From: Yamagishiella unicocca
Lineage: Eukaryota; Chlorophyta; Chlorophyceae; Chlamydomonadales; Volvocaceae
Reading direction: 5' to 3'
Assembly (NCBI GenBank): GCA_003116995.1
Contig: BDSL01000008.1
Coordinates: forward strand, 1,054,001 to 1,118,000
DNA: 64,000 nucleotides
In this document: piece by piece, positions 42,931-54,395 of the stretch
Numbering within the stretch: position 1 is the first letter of the stretch
Layout: each line of letters starts with the position of its first letter
Program-made: the position numbers and the translations under genes
Notes under the pieces: model-generated
What the model was told of the DNA's origin: nothing
The model's database searches: none
The model's input: only the letters and a program-made list of their open reading frames with translations

Positions 42931-44481
42931 TAGTGCATGAAGCCTCCCAGGACGCCGTCGTAGCGGACGACATCGACCCAGGCGGGCGGGGGGGGCGCGG
43001 GGGGCGGGGGCGGCGGTGGCGGAGCGGTCGCCAGGCTGGGGGCGTCGAGGACAGCGCCCATGTCCACCTCATCGTCGAGGAGGGCGCCGGGCAGGTAGGC
43101 GAGGCGAGGGCGCTGGCGCCGTGGCAAGGCCTCCACATCGACAGGCGGGTCCAGGGGGTGGCCACGGGTGTCAGCCGCCGCAGGGGGGGGGGCGGCGGGG
43201 GGGGCGGGGGAGAGGCCCGGAGGAGCCCGGGGGGCCGGGGTCCCCGCCACAGAGGCCGCGCCAGCACCGGGGGAGGTGGGGAGGGCAGGGGGTGCAAGCG
43301 GCGCCGGGGGCTCGGCCAGCTGCAGGTGCAGCTGTGCACCCTCCGCGCACGGGGCCACCGGCGGCCCGGGGGCGGCAGGGGCGGCAGGGCCGCCGGAGCC
43401 GGGGGGGCCGCCGGAGCCAGGGGGGCCGCCGGAGCCGGGGGGGCCGCCGGAGCCGGGGGGGCCGCCGGAGCCGGGGGGCCCGCCGGAGCCGGGGGGGCCG
43501 CCAGAGCCGGGGGGGCCGCCGGAGCCGGTGGGGCCGCCGGAGCCGGTGGGGCCGCCGGATCCGGTGGGGCCGCCGGAGCCGGTGGGGCCGCCGGAGCCGC
43601 TGGGGCCGCCGGAGCCGGTGGGGCCGCCGGAGCCGGTGGGGCCGCCTGAGCCGGTGCGGGCGCCGGAGCCGCTGGGGCCACCAGAGCTGTGGGGGCCGCC
43701 GGAGACGGGGGGGCTGCCGGAGCCGTTGAGGCCGCCGGAGCCGCTGGGGCCGCCGGAGCCGTTGGGGCTGCCGGAGCCGGTGGGGCCGCCGGAGGTGCTG
43801 GGGGTACCCGTGGCCCCTGGGCGAGCCGGGGTGGCCACCGGGGCACGAGGGCCCCCCCAGGCTGGAGCACGGCCGGCCGCGACAGGGGCGGTCTGGGCAC
43901 GGCGGGCGCAGTCCCGAGCGGCGGCCTGTTGGGCCTGGTAGACATCCATGTCGATGGTCCCCAGGCGCACCTTGAACGGGACGGCACCGCGGACGTCCAG
44001 GGTAAGGGGCAGGGCTGCAGGCAGGACGGTATCGGGCGGCAGGGTCACCAGCCAGCGGTCCCGGATCACCAGGGCTTCGGGGATCCGGCAGAGGGTGTAC
44101 GGGGTGGCGGAGAGGACGGAAGCGCCGAGGCTGGCCGCCATCTGGGCGCGGACACTGGCTGCGGAGAGCGCCGCTGGCCAGCCCGAGGTCAGCAGGGTCA
44201 GGGGGCGGGGGCGGAGGTAGCGGTCGCCGGTGGCAGCCGACCAGACGAGGGGAGGTGCGTCCCGTTGGATAGCCGAGGTGGTGAGGCAGCTGTGGGCATC
44301 CAGGAGGAGGGCGAGCTGCGCGATCAGAGGCGGGTCGAAGACCAGGTCGAAACGGATGGAGAGACCCCCCGGGACGTTGACGAGGGGGCAGCCGCCCACA
44401 CCACCGGGGGCGGTGAGGCCGTGGGCTGCGGCGAAGGCGAACACCGGCTGCAGGCCCTTCAGGAGGGAGCGCAGGAAGGGG
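42930..44481 (-). CDS. LINE ORF1, 5'-truncated, collagen-like repeat protein
   Basis: About 515 codons remain. The N-terminal section ([70 protein letters not shown]) has no family I recognise. The middle consists of GGP-x-GS hexapeptides. The tail is rich in Pro and Ala and ends [10 protein letters not shown]. By position it is the LINE's nucleic-acid-binding ORF1 protein, but no zinc knuckle or RRM is apparent. The true start seen in copy A (MARRERGAG...) is missing here. Confidence 0.65.
43378..43793 (-). repeat. 18-bp coding minisatellite in LINE ORF1, copy F
   Basis: About 23 units of the same GGP-x-GS-coding repeat as in copy A, with a different pattern of variants (many GGPPGS units). 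The two copies have diverged by unit shuffling while the flanking ORF1 sequence stayed nearly identical. Confidence 0.85.
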
Positions 44482-46594
44482 AAGCAGACCATTGTAGCGA
44501 GATTTGCCCCAGACGAGACCGTATGAAACTACCGCCGATGCCGATTTTAGCGTGTGTACACGAGTCGGACGAGCAGCACAGACGGAACGCACAGCCAAAT
44601 GACCGATTACAGGACGGACACTTCTAAATGGCAAAATTACAAGCGAGCGTCGGGAGGCATCGCGGTGGATGCTCGACATGCCATTCCCTGCTGAAAAAAG
44701 CCGAGATCGTATGTCGTGAGGGCCGAGACCGTGCTACTTGAGCACCGAGCCCGTACATTCTACCGCCGATGCCGAAATGTAGTGGCCGGAGAAACAGCTG
44801 AGACGGGCCGCATTTCCGCTCGGCCGGGAGCAGAATAAAAGTCCCCAGTAGACGAAATTTACAGCGGGGGCTGGGAAGCTGTGCGCAAAAAGATCGCAAA
44901 TAAATGGACCGGGAAATAGCAGCCGCGAACGGACAGGATTGCCACCTGGCAGATGCTTATCAAGGGATCCCTCTAACGGGCGTTTTTTAGAGCAGGTGGG
45001 CCACACGAGCGCAACTCACACTTCCCTACAACGTAAGAGGAATAGCAGCATGTGCATGGTACCAAATTGGGTTGGCTGTAAAAGTATGGTAGCAGACGGG
45101 GGGCCATGCGAGACAGCGCCAGCTGAGAAAACCGCGCGAATGCGCTTCACTGGTACGCAGCCTCACGATACAGGCTGGGGACCTAAGATACCTCACGACG
45201 CAACAAATGAAGTGTTTAGGTGACCTCAAGCCCGGTTTACCCTGGACAAGAAGGGGCGGGGGCCATGTCCTGGACTTAAGAGAGGCAAGCCGGGCCTAAC
45301 CCAAGCAGGGGGACCACAGCAAGACCAGCACACCTGAGCAGACACCCCCGAAGGCACAGGGACCTCGCTCGCCGCGGCCAAGACAGCTCGCCCCCGACAA
45401 GATAGACCGGCAGAAGAACCGAACATTGCACGAGCAAGGGGGCAATTCCGGAAGTGGTGCAGGCGAGGGGACACCGGGCCGGCGCTGGCGGCCCAAGGAA
45501 GCTCCCCCCAACCATACGCGACGAATTGCGTAGTATAATGCTGGCGTTACTACTATGCTGGCATTTCCGGTGGCGCTGCATGCTACTGCTCTGGAAAGGT
45601 CAAGCCAGCACTAGGGGCCCCAGGACCAGATGACAAGTTGGAGCCTGACGGTATGCACAACAGCGCGCGGGTTCCCCACAATAATGACATCCCAGCAGGT
45701 ACAGGTACTGTACGCTAAGGCCAGTCGTCCAGTCCAGGACAGCACGCGATAGATCCCATCGTCCACACGCTCTCCCATGCACGCATATAAAACCGAAAAT
45801 AACATATTTACACGATCATCTGCTTCACGAAGAAGACGGTTCCCGTCTTTTTGTGGCCATGTCAGCAGTCTCGCGTCCCGAGCTGTCTCCGGCGCACAGA
45901 AACCATTCATCCAGGAGGCCCTGGTCATAACCACAGCCATTACAAATGATCGGCCTTTAGAAATACATTGTTAGGCGTGTCGAGCATAAAAGTACAGTAC
46001 GGGCCGCACAGGATAATGATTGTTGTGATTCACAGCGATTGTATGATAGCAATAGGATAAATGTAGAAAGTATTATTTGTTGGTATGCAGTACGTGCTAG
46101 GGTAATCGAGGCGACTGGGTTGTCACGTCATTCCAGTACTGGCATGTGGCATCCGCGCATCCCAGTCCCATTAACCTCGAGAGGAATTATAAACACTGTA
46201 AATTATGATATTTTTCTGTGAATTTAGCGTCCCTGAGACCCCACATGCTAGCGCTTGCTGCATACTCCGGGAGTGAGCGCTGACACAAAAGCAACTGTCG
46301 ACGCGACCAAAGCGGCACATAGAGAAGACCCAGTTCAGATCAGCATTGCGTCAGTTGCTAAAGCGCGTGCATATGGCCATAAAGTGCGCGCCAACGGAGC
46401 AGAGGTTTCGGAGCGAAGTACGGACTTAGAACATACAGCGAGGTGCATTGCGCCCATGCTAAGCAGTCGCGACTTAGTGCCGCTTTACAAGTCTCGAAAC
46501 GAAAGACCTCTGGTGACCCATTCACAGCGTGCAGCCTGTCTATAAGCGTGACGCGTTGAGGCTATCTTGTCACCCTATCTATACCGAACCAGCC
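44482..46594. other. Stretch without a recognised gene, right flank of the LINE cluster
   Basis: Composition becomes less GC-rich, especially from 45950 to 46230. A 14-base word TACCGCCGATGCCG occurs at about 44531 and 44760, perhaps old repeat debris. A 109-codon minus frame at 45611-45940 has mixed, protein-like composition but no recognisable domain or splice partners. Confidence 0.4.
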
Positions 46595-47336
46595 ATGGTA
46601 GTAGGCATTTACAGCCTTCCCGATGTGGTATCTCCGAAGAGGCGCTGCTCGGAAGGGTCGGCGAGCCTGTTACCATGTGGGCGACCGGCCAAACGATGCC
46701 GAGAAGAAACCGCGGTGCGTCGCCATCGAGGTCAATTGACTAAATTACCATCTTTATGTTGTATTAGATGTTGGTTTGCCTTTTATTGAGCGCTGGGTGT
46801 GCTCTACATCGCGACTTAGCCCCGCGTGCATGGGCCCATGCGTGCAGGCCATACTAGAAGCACAAGACCTGCAGGAACCTGTGCCCACAGTGGTGCTTCT
46901 CGAAGGAAACGGAGGCATATGGCATGTTGATGGTCTGCTTGAGCTGCTGGCGGGGGCACTGTGCGCAACGCTCGGAGCCGACCCTGCGTCGCTGGACATG
47001 ACGTGCGCGGCAGACGGCGCCAGCACATGCAGCACCGCCGACAACGGCGTTAAAGATCAGCAATTGAACCATGGACAGCACCAACAGTCTTTACAGCAGC
47101 AGCTGCAGCCGCGACCAGCCCTGTCGGTCCTGACGGAACGCAACCTGCAGGCGCACACCGCGTCCGCGCAGGTTCTTGCTAGCCCTCACCACCCGAACCC
47201 GGACGACGAGGACCGCTTGTCAGTGGCTTCGTTATCCGCGTGGGTCGTGGGCACGCCGTCTCCCAGGTGCGGCTTACGCGTGCGGGCTGTGGGAAATAGC
47301 GGCACTATTCGGGCTGTTGCATCGGCGGGCAGGTAG
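46595..47336 (+). CDS. Tentative two-exon gene of unknown function
   Basis: Exon 46595-46714 (MVVGIYSLPDVVSPKRRC...KRCREETA) joins in phase 0 through a GT-AG intron to 46848-47336 (AILEAQDLQEPVPTVVLLEG, then NGGIWHVDGLLELLAGALC, a Gln-rich stretch and a stop). The basic clusters PKRRC and PAKRCR could be a nuclear localisation signal. The second exon starts with a hydrophobic, helix-like segment and becomes low complexity. I do not recognise the family. Support is only the consistent phase and protein-like composition. A further donor near 47170 (GCGCAG|GTTCTT) could end exon 2 earlier. Confidence 0.35.
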
Positions 47337-48685
47337 CTGCCCAGCGCGGTAGCAGCGCTGGTCAAAAGATGCCGGCTTTGGGAAAGCATAACCCAACGTT
47401 CTCAACATCCGGACTGTCCATCTGCACAGCGTTGCGATGCTGCAGCCTGATGGGTCAGACGCTTTGCGATCTCTTGCGTGCTGCCCAAATCCGCAATTGA
47501 ATTCGCTGGGTTCCCTCTTCCTCGCGCCCGGGCCACAGGAAGCGCGGCAGCGAGGCTGGCGCGCTGCAGATGAGCAGCAGCCCGCACAGCCCCTTCGCCT
47601 CAGCTCCGGGCTTTAGCTTCGCCGCTTCGTGCTTCATGCAGCGACACGGCAGCGATGGCTTCAGCGCAGCCGAGCACCTTGAGTCGCGCTGGCCGCGGCG
47701 GCGTATGTCAGCTGGTGGGAGGCGATGACACGACTCCCGGAGGTTGCGGGGGTTGTGCCCTACAGTGTTGGATTGACGCTCGGCGCAGGGATGGCACTAG
47801 TCTTACTAACGCAGGGGGCGAACTTAGATCCGGACCTGACAGCGCGTGTGGGAATTCCGCATCGTAGCGGGGTCCGACGATGGTCAGGAGGGTATTTAGG
47901 ACCTGAAGCAACCTTACTAACTGGTGCATAGAGCGTGGCGTGGACACTCGAGGGATGTGTCTCGAGGCGTGCCCGAGCGGGCGCGCATCTGGCAGTGGAC
48001 GTTGGCTATTTAGGCTGTAAGCCTGAAACGCGCCTTCCTTCACTGGATCCGGTTTGCGCTCTGGTCAACTACCACTCCGCACAGCTCAGCGTAGTGTACG
48101 ATTGTGGCAGTTAGACACGACTGGACGCGCAGCCGCGGCGGCAGATGGCTGTGGGCTGTTGATGAAGACCGGCGTAACTGCGTTTCGCTGTCGGCCTTGA
48201 TAGCGAAACGCGGGTCGGTGCCATGGCGAGCCTTGCATTGAAGAGGGACACACGGCAGCAGTTGGGGCGTCGGCATCGCAAGGCAACTGGAGGCCAATGG
48301 TTCTTGACTGTGGCAATCACGGTCACAGATGGCGGCCGGGAGTGATTACAGATTGGCCGCAATAGGACTCCTCCGGCCAGGCGCTGAAGCCCGCCAATAT
48401 CAAGTCGCATATCTTAATATGGTAAAGCAACGCCGCCAATCAATGGTTCGTGGATACCGGTAAGCATGCAGGCGTGCAGACCCCGCAGCGACCTTCCGCC
48501 GGGCCGAAGCGGGAGCCTGGAGAAATGTGTGACTCGTCACACTCCACCCTAAACCAATGGCTGTCTCTAATACAATAGGCTGTCGAGCGAACCGGGCCCA
48601 GGTGCCCACCCTACCCAGCGTCAACGATAATTGCCGCCGTGATAGCGACCCCTGCACCCATGAGCCTTCTGGAGAGAAGCGATTA
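47337..48685. other. Stretch without a recognised gene
   Basis: Only scattered open frames without shared motifs. Its right end should contain the 3' UTR of the minus-strand gene at 48686-50082. A minus-strand TGTAA is at 48346-48350. Confidence 0.4.
48346..48350 (-). promoter_or_regulatory. Probable polyadenylation signal TGTAA
   Basis: It lies 336 bases downstream of the proposed stop of the minus-strand gene that ends at 48686. Confidence 0.3.
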
Positions 48686-50082
48686 TCAAGGGTTCCTTTT
48701 TGGGGCTAGCACAAACTCCAGCAGCCGAGCTTCACCGCAGAAGCCGTCAAATATCTCGCCCGAAGCGAAAGCGACCTCTGCAATGGGCCTGGAGTGTCCG
48801 ATGTACACCGGCGCGCCTTCCAGCACACAGTGCTCGTCCAATTGCGCTAACACCCACTCGCCTGTCCCTCTGGTCACGCATTACCCGTAATGCCGGGCGT
48901 TTGTTTGTGGAAGTTAGCACTCGGGTATCATGGCTGACCCGCTCACGCCCGAAAACGCTTCGCTCCAACCCAGCTCCCCCCCCCACGGTTTTTATACACC
49001 CCCCCGCTATCCAGATTATCGAACAAATATGCAGGGCCACGCATGGATTAGCCACGGCGCTCTTGGTGCCGCTCCCGTCCGGCTCCTTCCGTGGACAGCT
49101 GCCAAGCATCGGTGGACAGCTTCTGAACGTCAACAGCTCTCCTGTCTCCTTGAAAAGCGGCTTCACATCCCGATGCCATAGGTCCGCTAACGCTCCTTGG
49201 CCGTTCTGGTCTCCTAGCACTCACCAGCCTGAACGTCATCCGCCGCTACCGAGTCTGCTCAGGCTCCCCTGTGCGGGCGACGTTCCGACAGAGAATACAG
49301 CGGCAGCTGTCAGAGGTCGTGGCAAGCATGTAGGGTAGGTTTCGCCATGACCGAAGAGACGTCGGTAGCCCGGCTGCTCCATACATATATTGCAACAGCG
49401 TCCCCGCGCAACACCCCTCAGGAAACTCAGCCCGCCCACACGTACCCGCAGCCGCCATCACATGTTTCTCCTCTCCCGCCAGACGAGCGCGCTCAAAGAC
49501 CGCTTCTTTGTACGACTGCCAGGCATCCTGCCGCTCGGCCTCAGCCGCCCGGCGCTCGCGCTTTCGAGTGAGGCGCACATCTTCCGCTACGCCGCGTTGG
49601 AAGGCTTCCCGCCAATCTAGCTCCCGTAGTTTTTGAAAGCGTGCAAACTCACGCCGATAGCGGCTCATGTCCTGGCCTTTCGGCGGCATCAGCGCCCTGT
49701 GCCGCTGGTACTGCTCCCAGTCGCTCATTTGCAACGCAGCCGGTGGCGCATAAGGTGAACGTAGAACGGACGGGAGCGGCATGTTCGGGTCGTAGTTGGG
49801 GTTGCAAAAAAACCACTGATGCCGGCTGGGACGCTTAATGGCAGGCTTTCGCCCCGGCGCCTTGCCCAGTACCCATTTCCAATCCCAGTTGGGCTTGTCT
49901 GACGTAAGATTGGTGCGACCGCTCGTGCTTGGCTGGTCATCCTGCTGCGTGGCAGCCTCGGAATGGACTTGGCAAGTCAGCCCTACCGAACCCTGCAGCT
50001 TAACGAGTACTGGTACGGATACACTGAGTGCCGTGGATAGTTGCGGCAATAATCTTGCAAGGAGCGCGCTTTGCGCGAGCAT
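48686..50082 (-). CDS. Unknown protein with a mitochondrial-type presequence
   Basis: The ATG is the complement of 50080-50082. The first exon (50082-49446) begins MLAQSALLARLLPQLSTALS, a typical amphipathic mitochondrial presequence. WDWKWVLGKAPGRK, HQWFFCNPNYDPNMPLP and a long charged helix (KLRELDWREAFQRG...LTRKRERRAAEAERQDAW) follow. A good donor (G|GTACGTG) connects in phase to 49213 (DQNGQGALADLWHRDVKPLF, then KETGELL). The final exon reads GEWVLAQLDEHCVLEGAPVY, then IGHSRPIAEVAFASGEIFDG, and ends LLEFVLAPKRNP with a stop at 48686. The end of exon 2 and the start of the last exon are unresolved. No known domain is recognised. A lineage-specific subunit of a mitochondrial complex or ribosome is one possibility, but this is a guess. 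Confidence 0.55.
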
Positions 50083-51723
50083 GTCGCCGTCCTAACTTTA
50101 CAAACCCGACTGAGGCAAATGTTGTGATAACGATGATTTGTTATGGATGCTGTGTTTAATGTTCTAAACGAGTTCATAAAATATAGCCATCGCTGTGCCG
50201 AATCACTGTTTCCGTGTTTCGCCACAGCCATCGCTGTTCCTTGCGCTTTATGCGTGACGAACGCGTACCAACAAACGTAAGCATTACGCCGCCAACATGA
50301 TGCGTACGGGGCATATTTCTTGCCAAGCCGTGCCGGTATTAAGTTGGGCCACTAATAACCCAGGCACGCATATGGTAGCCCTCCCAAGCAAAGCCTCGAG
50401 CACACCCTCTCCCCCTGCTGTTTGAATCACTGTTTCGCCTCCATTTTTGCAAGTCGCCAAACAAAACGCCGCTCCTTTGCCTGGTGCTGCTCCAGGGGTA
50501 TCATTAAGTGCCTGTTGCCCAGCCGCTGCCCTCCGTTGCCTTTCTCGGCCTATTTCGCCTCTCCTTACGTACGGTGCCCATCCTTATCCATACCGCAAAC
50601 ATGCCTCTCGTGCACCCCGTGCCTGCTTACCCGTATTTCTTCACGGCACATACTTGACTGCTTGTGGCGCTTCTTATCTAGTACTGGACCGGTATGTATG
50701 CGGTTGCATTTAACCGCCCTTCAGGAGGGCTGACATGGAACTCCAATCTACGCTTCACGGCCAATCCCTGTGACCGGGGACCCCCTAAGCAATCGCAATC
50801 TGCTTCAGCCCTCTGTCCCTTGTCTCATGGAAGCTCTTGCATCGCCGGCCTCACTCCGCTGTCCAAGCTCGTTCCCCCAAACCCGCATATCTTTCCGGTG
50901 GCAAGCAAGTTCTCGTGCCCTGCGCACACTATTGCTGGCTATTGCCGCCCGGGTACAGCAGCTCGATCTGGGTAGAAAACCATAAACACACAACCTCCTC
51001 CCTTCGAAGTCTTAATCCAGGAGATTTCAACTATCCACTGTGCCGTCCTTTGTCTGATTCATCTTCACGCCGTCACTCGGCGCCGCCGAGTGGTGGGGTC
51101 GACGCCGTTCGCAGCGCACACCCAACGCGCAGACGCATAAGTTTAGGCCTACGCCAGCAACCCGCTCCATGATTTGAGGCCCTCATGGTAGGACGGTGCA
51201 TGTCACGTTCGGCTTCATAAAGGTTATAATACCGGTAGTCATAAGTGGAGAAGGGAAAGTGCGCGCCTCGCTGCGCCCCACGGCGGTTGAGAACTGGAAG
51301 TTGGAACATGGAAGCCAAGGAGGGCGAAATATATGTATTTGCCAAACCAAAACGCGTTCCCGTATGAATGTCGCCGGGCTGCGGCCGTCTATGTGTGTCG
51401 TGCAAGGGGCGCCGAGACCACTGAGGGCTTGCCGTAAGCAAGTACTCAGCGAACTGCAATCGAGTGTTAATAAGGAATGAAATTTAGATTTAAAATTATA
51501 GTTCGTCACGACTAGCATAGTCACCATAACAATCACCTGGTGTTATTCAACTCCTTCAATCGAGCCGACTAGCTGCATTTTGTGTCCTTGCTGTCCACAG
51601 TGAAGGCAACGAATCCTTCTGAAACACATCGCTCGTACGTTGTGGCCTGCTAGTGTGTACCTAGCGGCAGCGCAGTATCCGAACTTTGCACATAACTGAC
51701 TTGCGTCAGTTCCCGCCTGCACG
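50083..51723. other. Intergenic region between divergent genes
   Basis: It holds the presumed promoters of the minus-strand mitochondrial-type gene and the PLAC8 gene. Open frames at 50422-50975 have no motifs. The minus frame 51543-51935 has a half zinc knuckle (CLHCGQQGHK without the final Cys) but overlaps PLAC8 exon 1 and is probably spurious. Confidence 0.4.
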
Positions 51724-53159
51724 ATGTCTGCACCAGCCGTAAACCAGTGGTCTACAGACCTATGTTCGTGGTGTGCGCCTCCAGGAGGATGCTGCCTATG
51801 CTGTAAGAAGGACGCCCATTTTTCGGCTCCATTCTGGCGGGGTCTTGGCACGCACTTGAACTCAAAGAAGACATTCCTTACGGCAGCATTACCGAAAGCA
51901 AACGAGCCCAGCTGACGGCCTGCTACGAGCCACAACAGTCCTAACGCCCGTCGTTCTGCCGACGCTCCTGTCCGCCCAACAGTGTACGCCTCATTCTGTA
52001 CACCGTGTGCCTATGGATCGAACGTGGCACTTCTGCCACCGGTAGGCATTGCGCGAACGCTTCGCTTGCCTAGATAGATGAGACGGACAGCGCAGCGACC
52101 AGTTGTCGGTCATCTCTCTGCGCTTGGCTGTGGTTCAGTGCCAGCCGACCGCCTCTTTTGCTGCAGGTCGTTTGCTGTGGTGGTAACTGCTGCGGTGCCT
52201 GCTGCGCCTACTACGGGTTGCAACTCGTTGGTGTTCCTTGTGTCATCCACATGATGGCTCGTGGTTACATCCGCCAGAAGTATAACATCCCGTAAGTGAA
52301 ATCGCTAAGCAGTTTTATTGCCGCTGAAGTGCCGGTGCACGAATGCAAGCTTACCGGACAACGCACCCTCCCAACCTTCATTTGCAGTGGCGACGGGTGC
52401 AATGACTGCTTGGTAAGGCGGCGTGGGCGGAGTGGTCGCGTATGTTTGTCCTAATGTTGTACCGTCGTCATACAAGAAACCTTTGCGCCGGCCTTCAGGG
52501 TAACCGTTGGTTTTGATCGCCCCCATCCTTCCACTGCGAGCTGGTAGCAGAAACCCTGTTTAGTGTGGAGCGGGAAAAGTCCGAACGTGTGCATGGAAAC
52601 AATACCTAATTTCGGCAATTGGATTATGTTGATCCCACGGGTAAATTTGCCCTGGCAGATCACTTGCTGCTGCACACCGTGCGCCCTGTGCCAAGAGAAC
52701 CGGGAGCTCGTCATTCGTGGATCCGTTGGTACGTAACAGCCTTGCCACCAATGCCGCCCAGTGATTTAGTGAACCGACATGTACGGGGCACGACGTAGCG
52801 GGGCTCAATAAACACCTCCTGCATACCGATTGCGGACCTGAACCTGTATCCCCGCGGCGTGAACCTGTATCCCCGCGGCCATGTTTCCCTGGTGCCTCCT
52901 TTCACTCCCACATCTCAATGAGCACTTGGCTGATGATTTCCATTCTGTCCATTTCCATTCTGGCTCGTTCTGTCGCACAGCCGGCGTGCAGATGGGCACA
53001 ACCCAGAAGGCTCACGACCAGCAGCAGATGCTCGCGGACATGGGCCAGGCTCCGCCCCAGGTCGCTCAGCCCATGTACGCCGGCGAGCTGCCTCCTGGCT
53101 CAGCGGCTGCGCCGTCGGCGTCGGCGGCAGATCCCGTGGTTAAGGCTCGGGCAGCCTGA
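51724..53159 (+). CDS. PLAC8-family cysteine-rich protein
   Basis: Six exons join in phase to 178 aa: 51724-51802, 51983-52041, 52167-52291, 52388-52412 (25 nt), 52659-52728 and 52981-53159. The protein begins MSAPAVNQWSTDLCSWCAPP and runs through Cys-rich blocks in PLAC8 order: CCLCLYASFCTPCAYG, VVCCGGNCCGACCAYYG, a hydrophobic LQLVGVPCVIHMM, ARGYIRQKYNIPGDGCNDCL and ITCCCTPCALCQENREL. The last is the signature CC-x-PC-x-LCQ-x-REL. The Gln/Ala/Pro-rich C-terminus (TTQKAHDQQQMLADMGQAPP...) is a variable tail. In plants and animals, PLAC8 proteins sit at membranes and affect metal handling, organ size or cell differentiation. The role here is unknown. Confidence 0.87.
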
Positions 53160-54395
53160 ACCGCCAATGACTTCACCAAGGCGGACTAGGAGCGTCGCAG
53201 AGCACTCCAATAGTGCTCCCCTCGTATATACAAGTATCCCCACAAGCAGATGCAATGGGGCGACTCTTTGCGGGACTTGCCCCCCGAGCGTACCGTCAAG
53301 TAGGTTCCAAGCCCTAAATGCTTACTGGCGATCGCGATCATTACATGGCATACCTTACCCGTGGTTTGATCCTTGGTTTGATCCTTGATCCATGTATTTC
53401 GTACCTGTTTTGAGACCGTATTCCGAAGCGCGCCGGTTCATGCATCGCGAGGCGTCGTGCGTTGAATGGTGGCGCGTTTACTTTTATCTTGGCACTGATG
53501 CCGTATTCTTGTCCACAACCTCGAGCTTGCGCACGTGTTTGGTTCCATGATCGCCGAGTATTTGTATGTACGGCAAGAGATAAAGCGTGGCGCTGTGGGC
53601 TCGTATATTCTCGTACGAGGTGGTTTGACCTGGGCTCCTGCGCCACCACACCAACTTCGTCAAGCTGTCTGCATTGTCACGTGCTATCGATCTCTGATCG
53701 GCACCATGGTTACCCTTGACTGTTTTTGTTCTGCGAACTCACGTTCAACGTTACGATCAGGGACATCTCAATAATAGGGAACACGCCTTCACATACATAG
53801 CCGTGGGCTACAGACTGATGCGGTGGACTTCCTGACTCTTGAGGACAGGTGAAAACTCCCTGGCTGCAGGGACAAGGTGCGGGTCCGAGCTGTGTAGATC
53901 CTTGACGGTAGCTTGGAACCCCAGATGGATTACATAGGGGTGGATTACATAGTGTAGATCCTTGACGATAGGGATGATTTGGAATTACAGGAGTACATTT
54001 CGTGTGTCGTACATACTCCATCCCGTCCGCACACCTTCAGCGCCCAAGCGCAACCATTCATCAGTTGTCTGTTAGCCGGAGTGCCCACAGCAGCTTCCGC
54101 CCCCAAAAGAACATGCCGATAGGCGCTTCCCTTTGTGGTACCGGTAGTACTCCACCCACCCACGTCGGATATTGCAACCTCAATGCACCACCAGTATGAC
54201 TGCTGAGGCGCGCCTACCTGCTCAGACGCAACTGGTCTCCTGCCGGAGGATGAGGAGACCACGCAGTTCGTTCTGCTCCGAAAACGGGTCCCCCTGTCGT
54301 ACATTGAACGTTCGCGCAGATCATCTCCAACTTCAAGCCCGACAACCCAGCCCCTAGTTGCTGCGGCGCAACAAGACTGATGTTCTCTACCCTGA
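53160..54395. other. Intergenic region between convergent genes
   Basis: It contains the 3' UTRs of the PLAC8 gene and the converging ATC-hydrolase-like gene. A minus-strand TGTAA is at 53985-53989. Short direct repeats occur, such as TGGTTTGATCCT (53361-53390), TGTAGATCCTTGACG (53895-53970) and GGATTACATAG. Confidence 0.45.
53985..53989 (-). promoter_or_regulatory. Probable polyadenylation signal TGTAA
   Basis: It lies 407 bases downstream of the stop of the ATC-hydrolase-like gene, a distance similar to that seen for other genes in the window. Confidence 0.35.

Larger units (their letters stand above)
38229..44481 (-). mobile_element. LINE copy F, most complete copy (lacks only the ORF1 start)
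   Basis: It runs from its 3' terminus at 38229 to 44481, where the match to copy A stops inside the ORF1 N-terminal region. ORF2 is fully open, and ORF1 is open from the truncation to its stop. TGTAA is the complement of 38243-38247. The flank after 44481 begins AAGCAGACC, which resembles the 13-bp tail units and may be a remnant of the target. Confidence 0.88.

Noticed and set aside
51543..51935. Minus-strand frame with a CLHCGQQGHK zinc-knuckle-like motif
   Set aside because: The final Cys of the CCHC motif is missing, and the frame overlaps PLAC8 exon 1 on the other strand.
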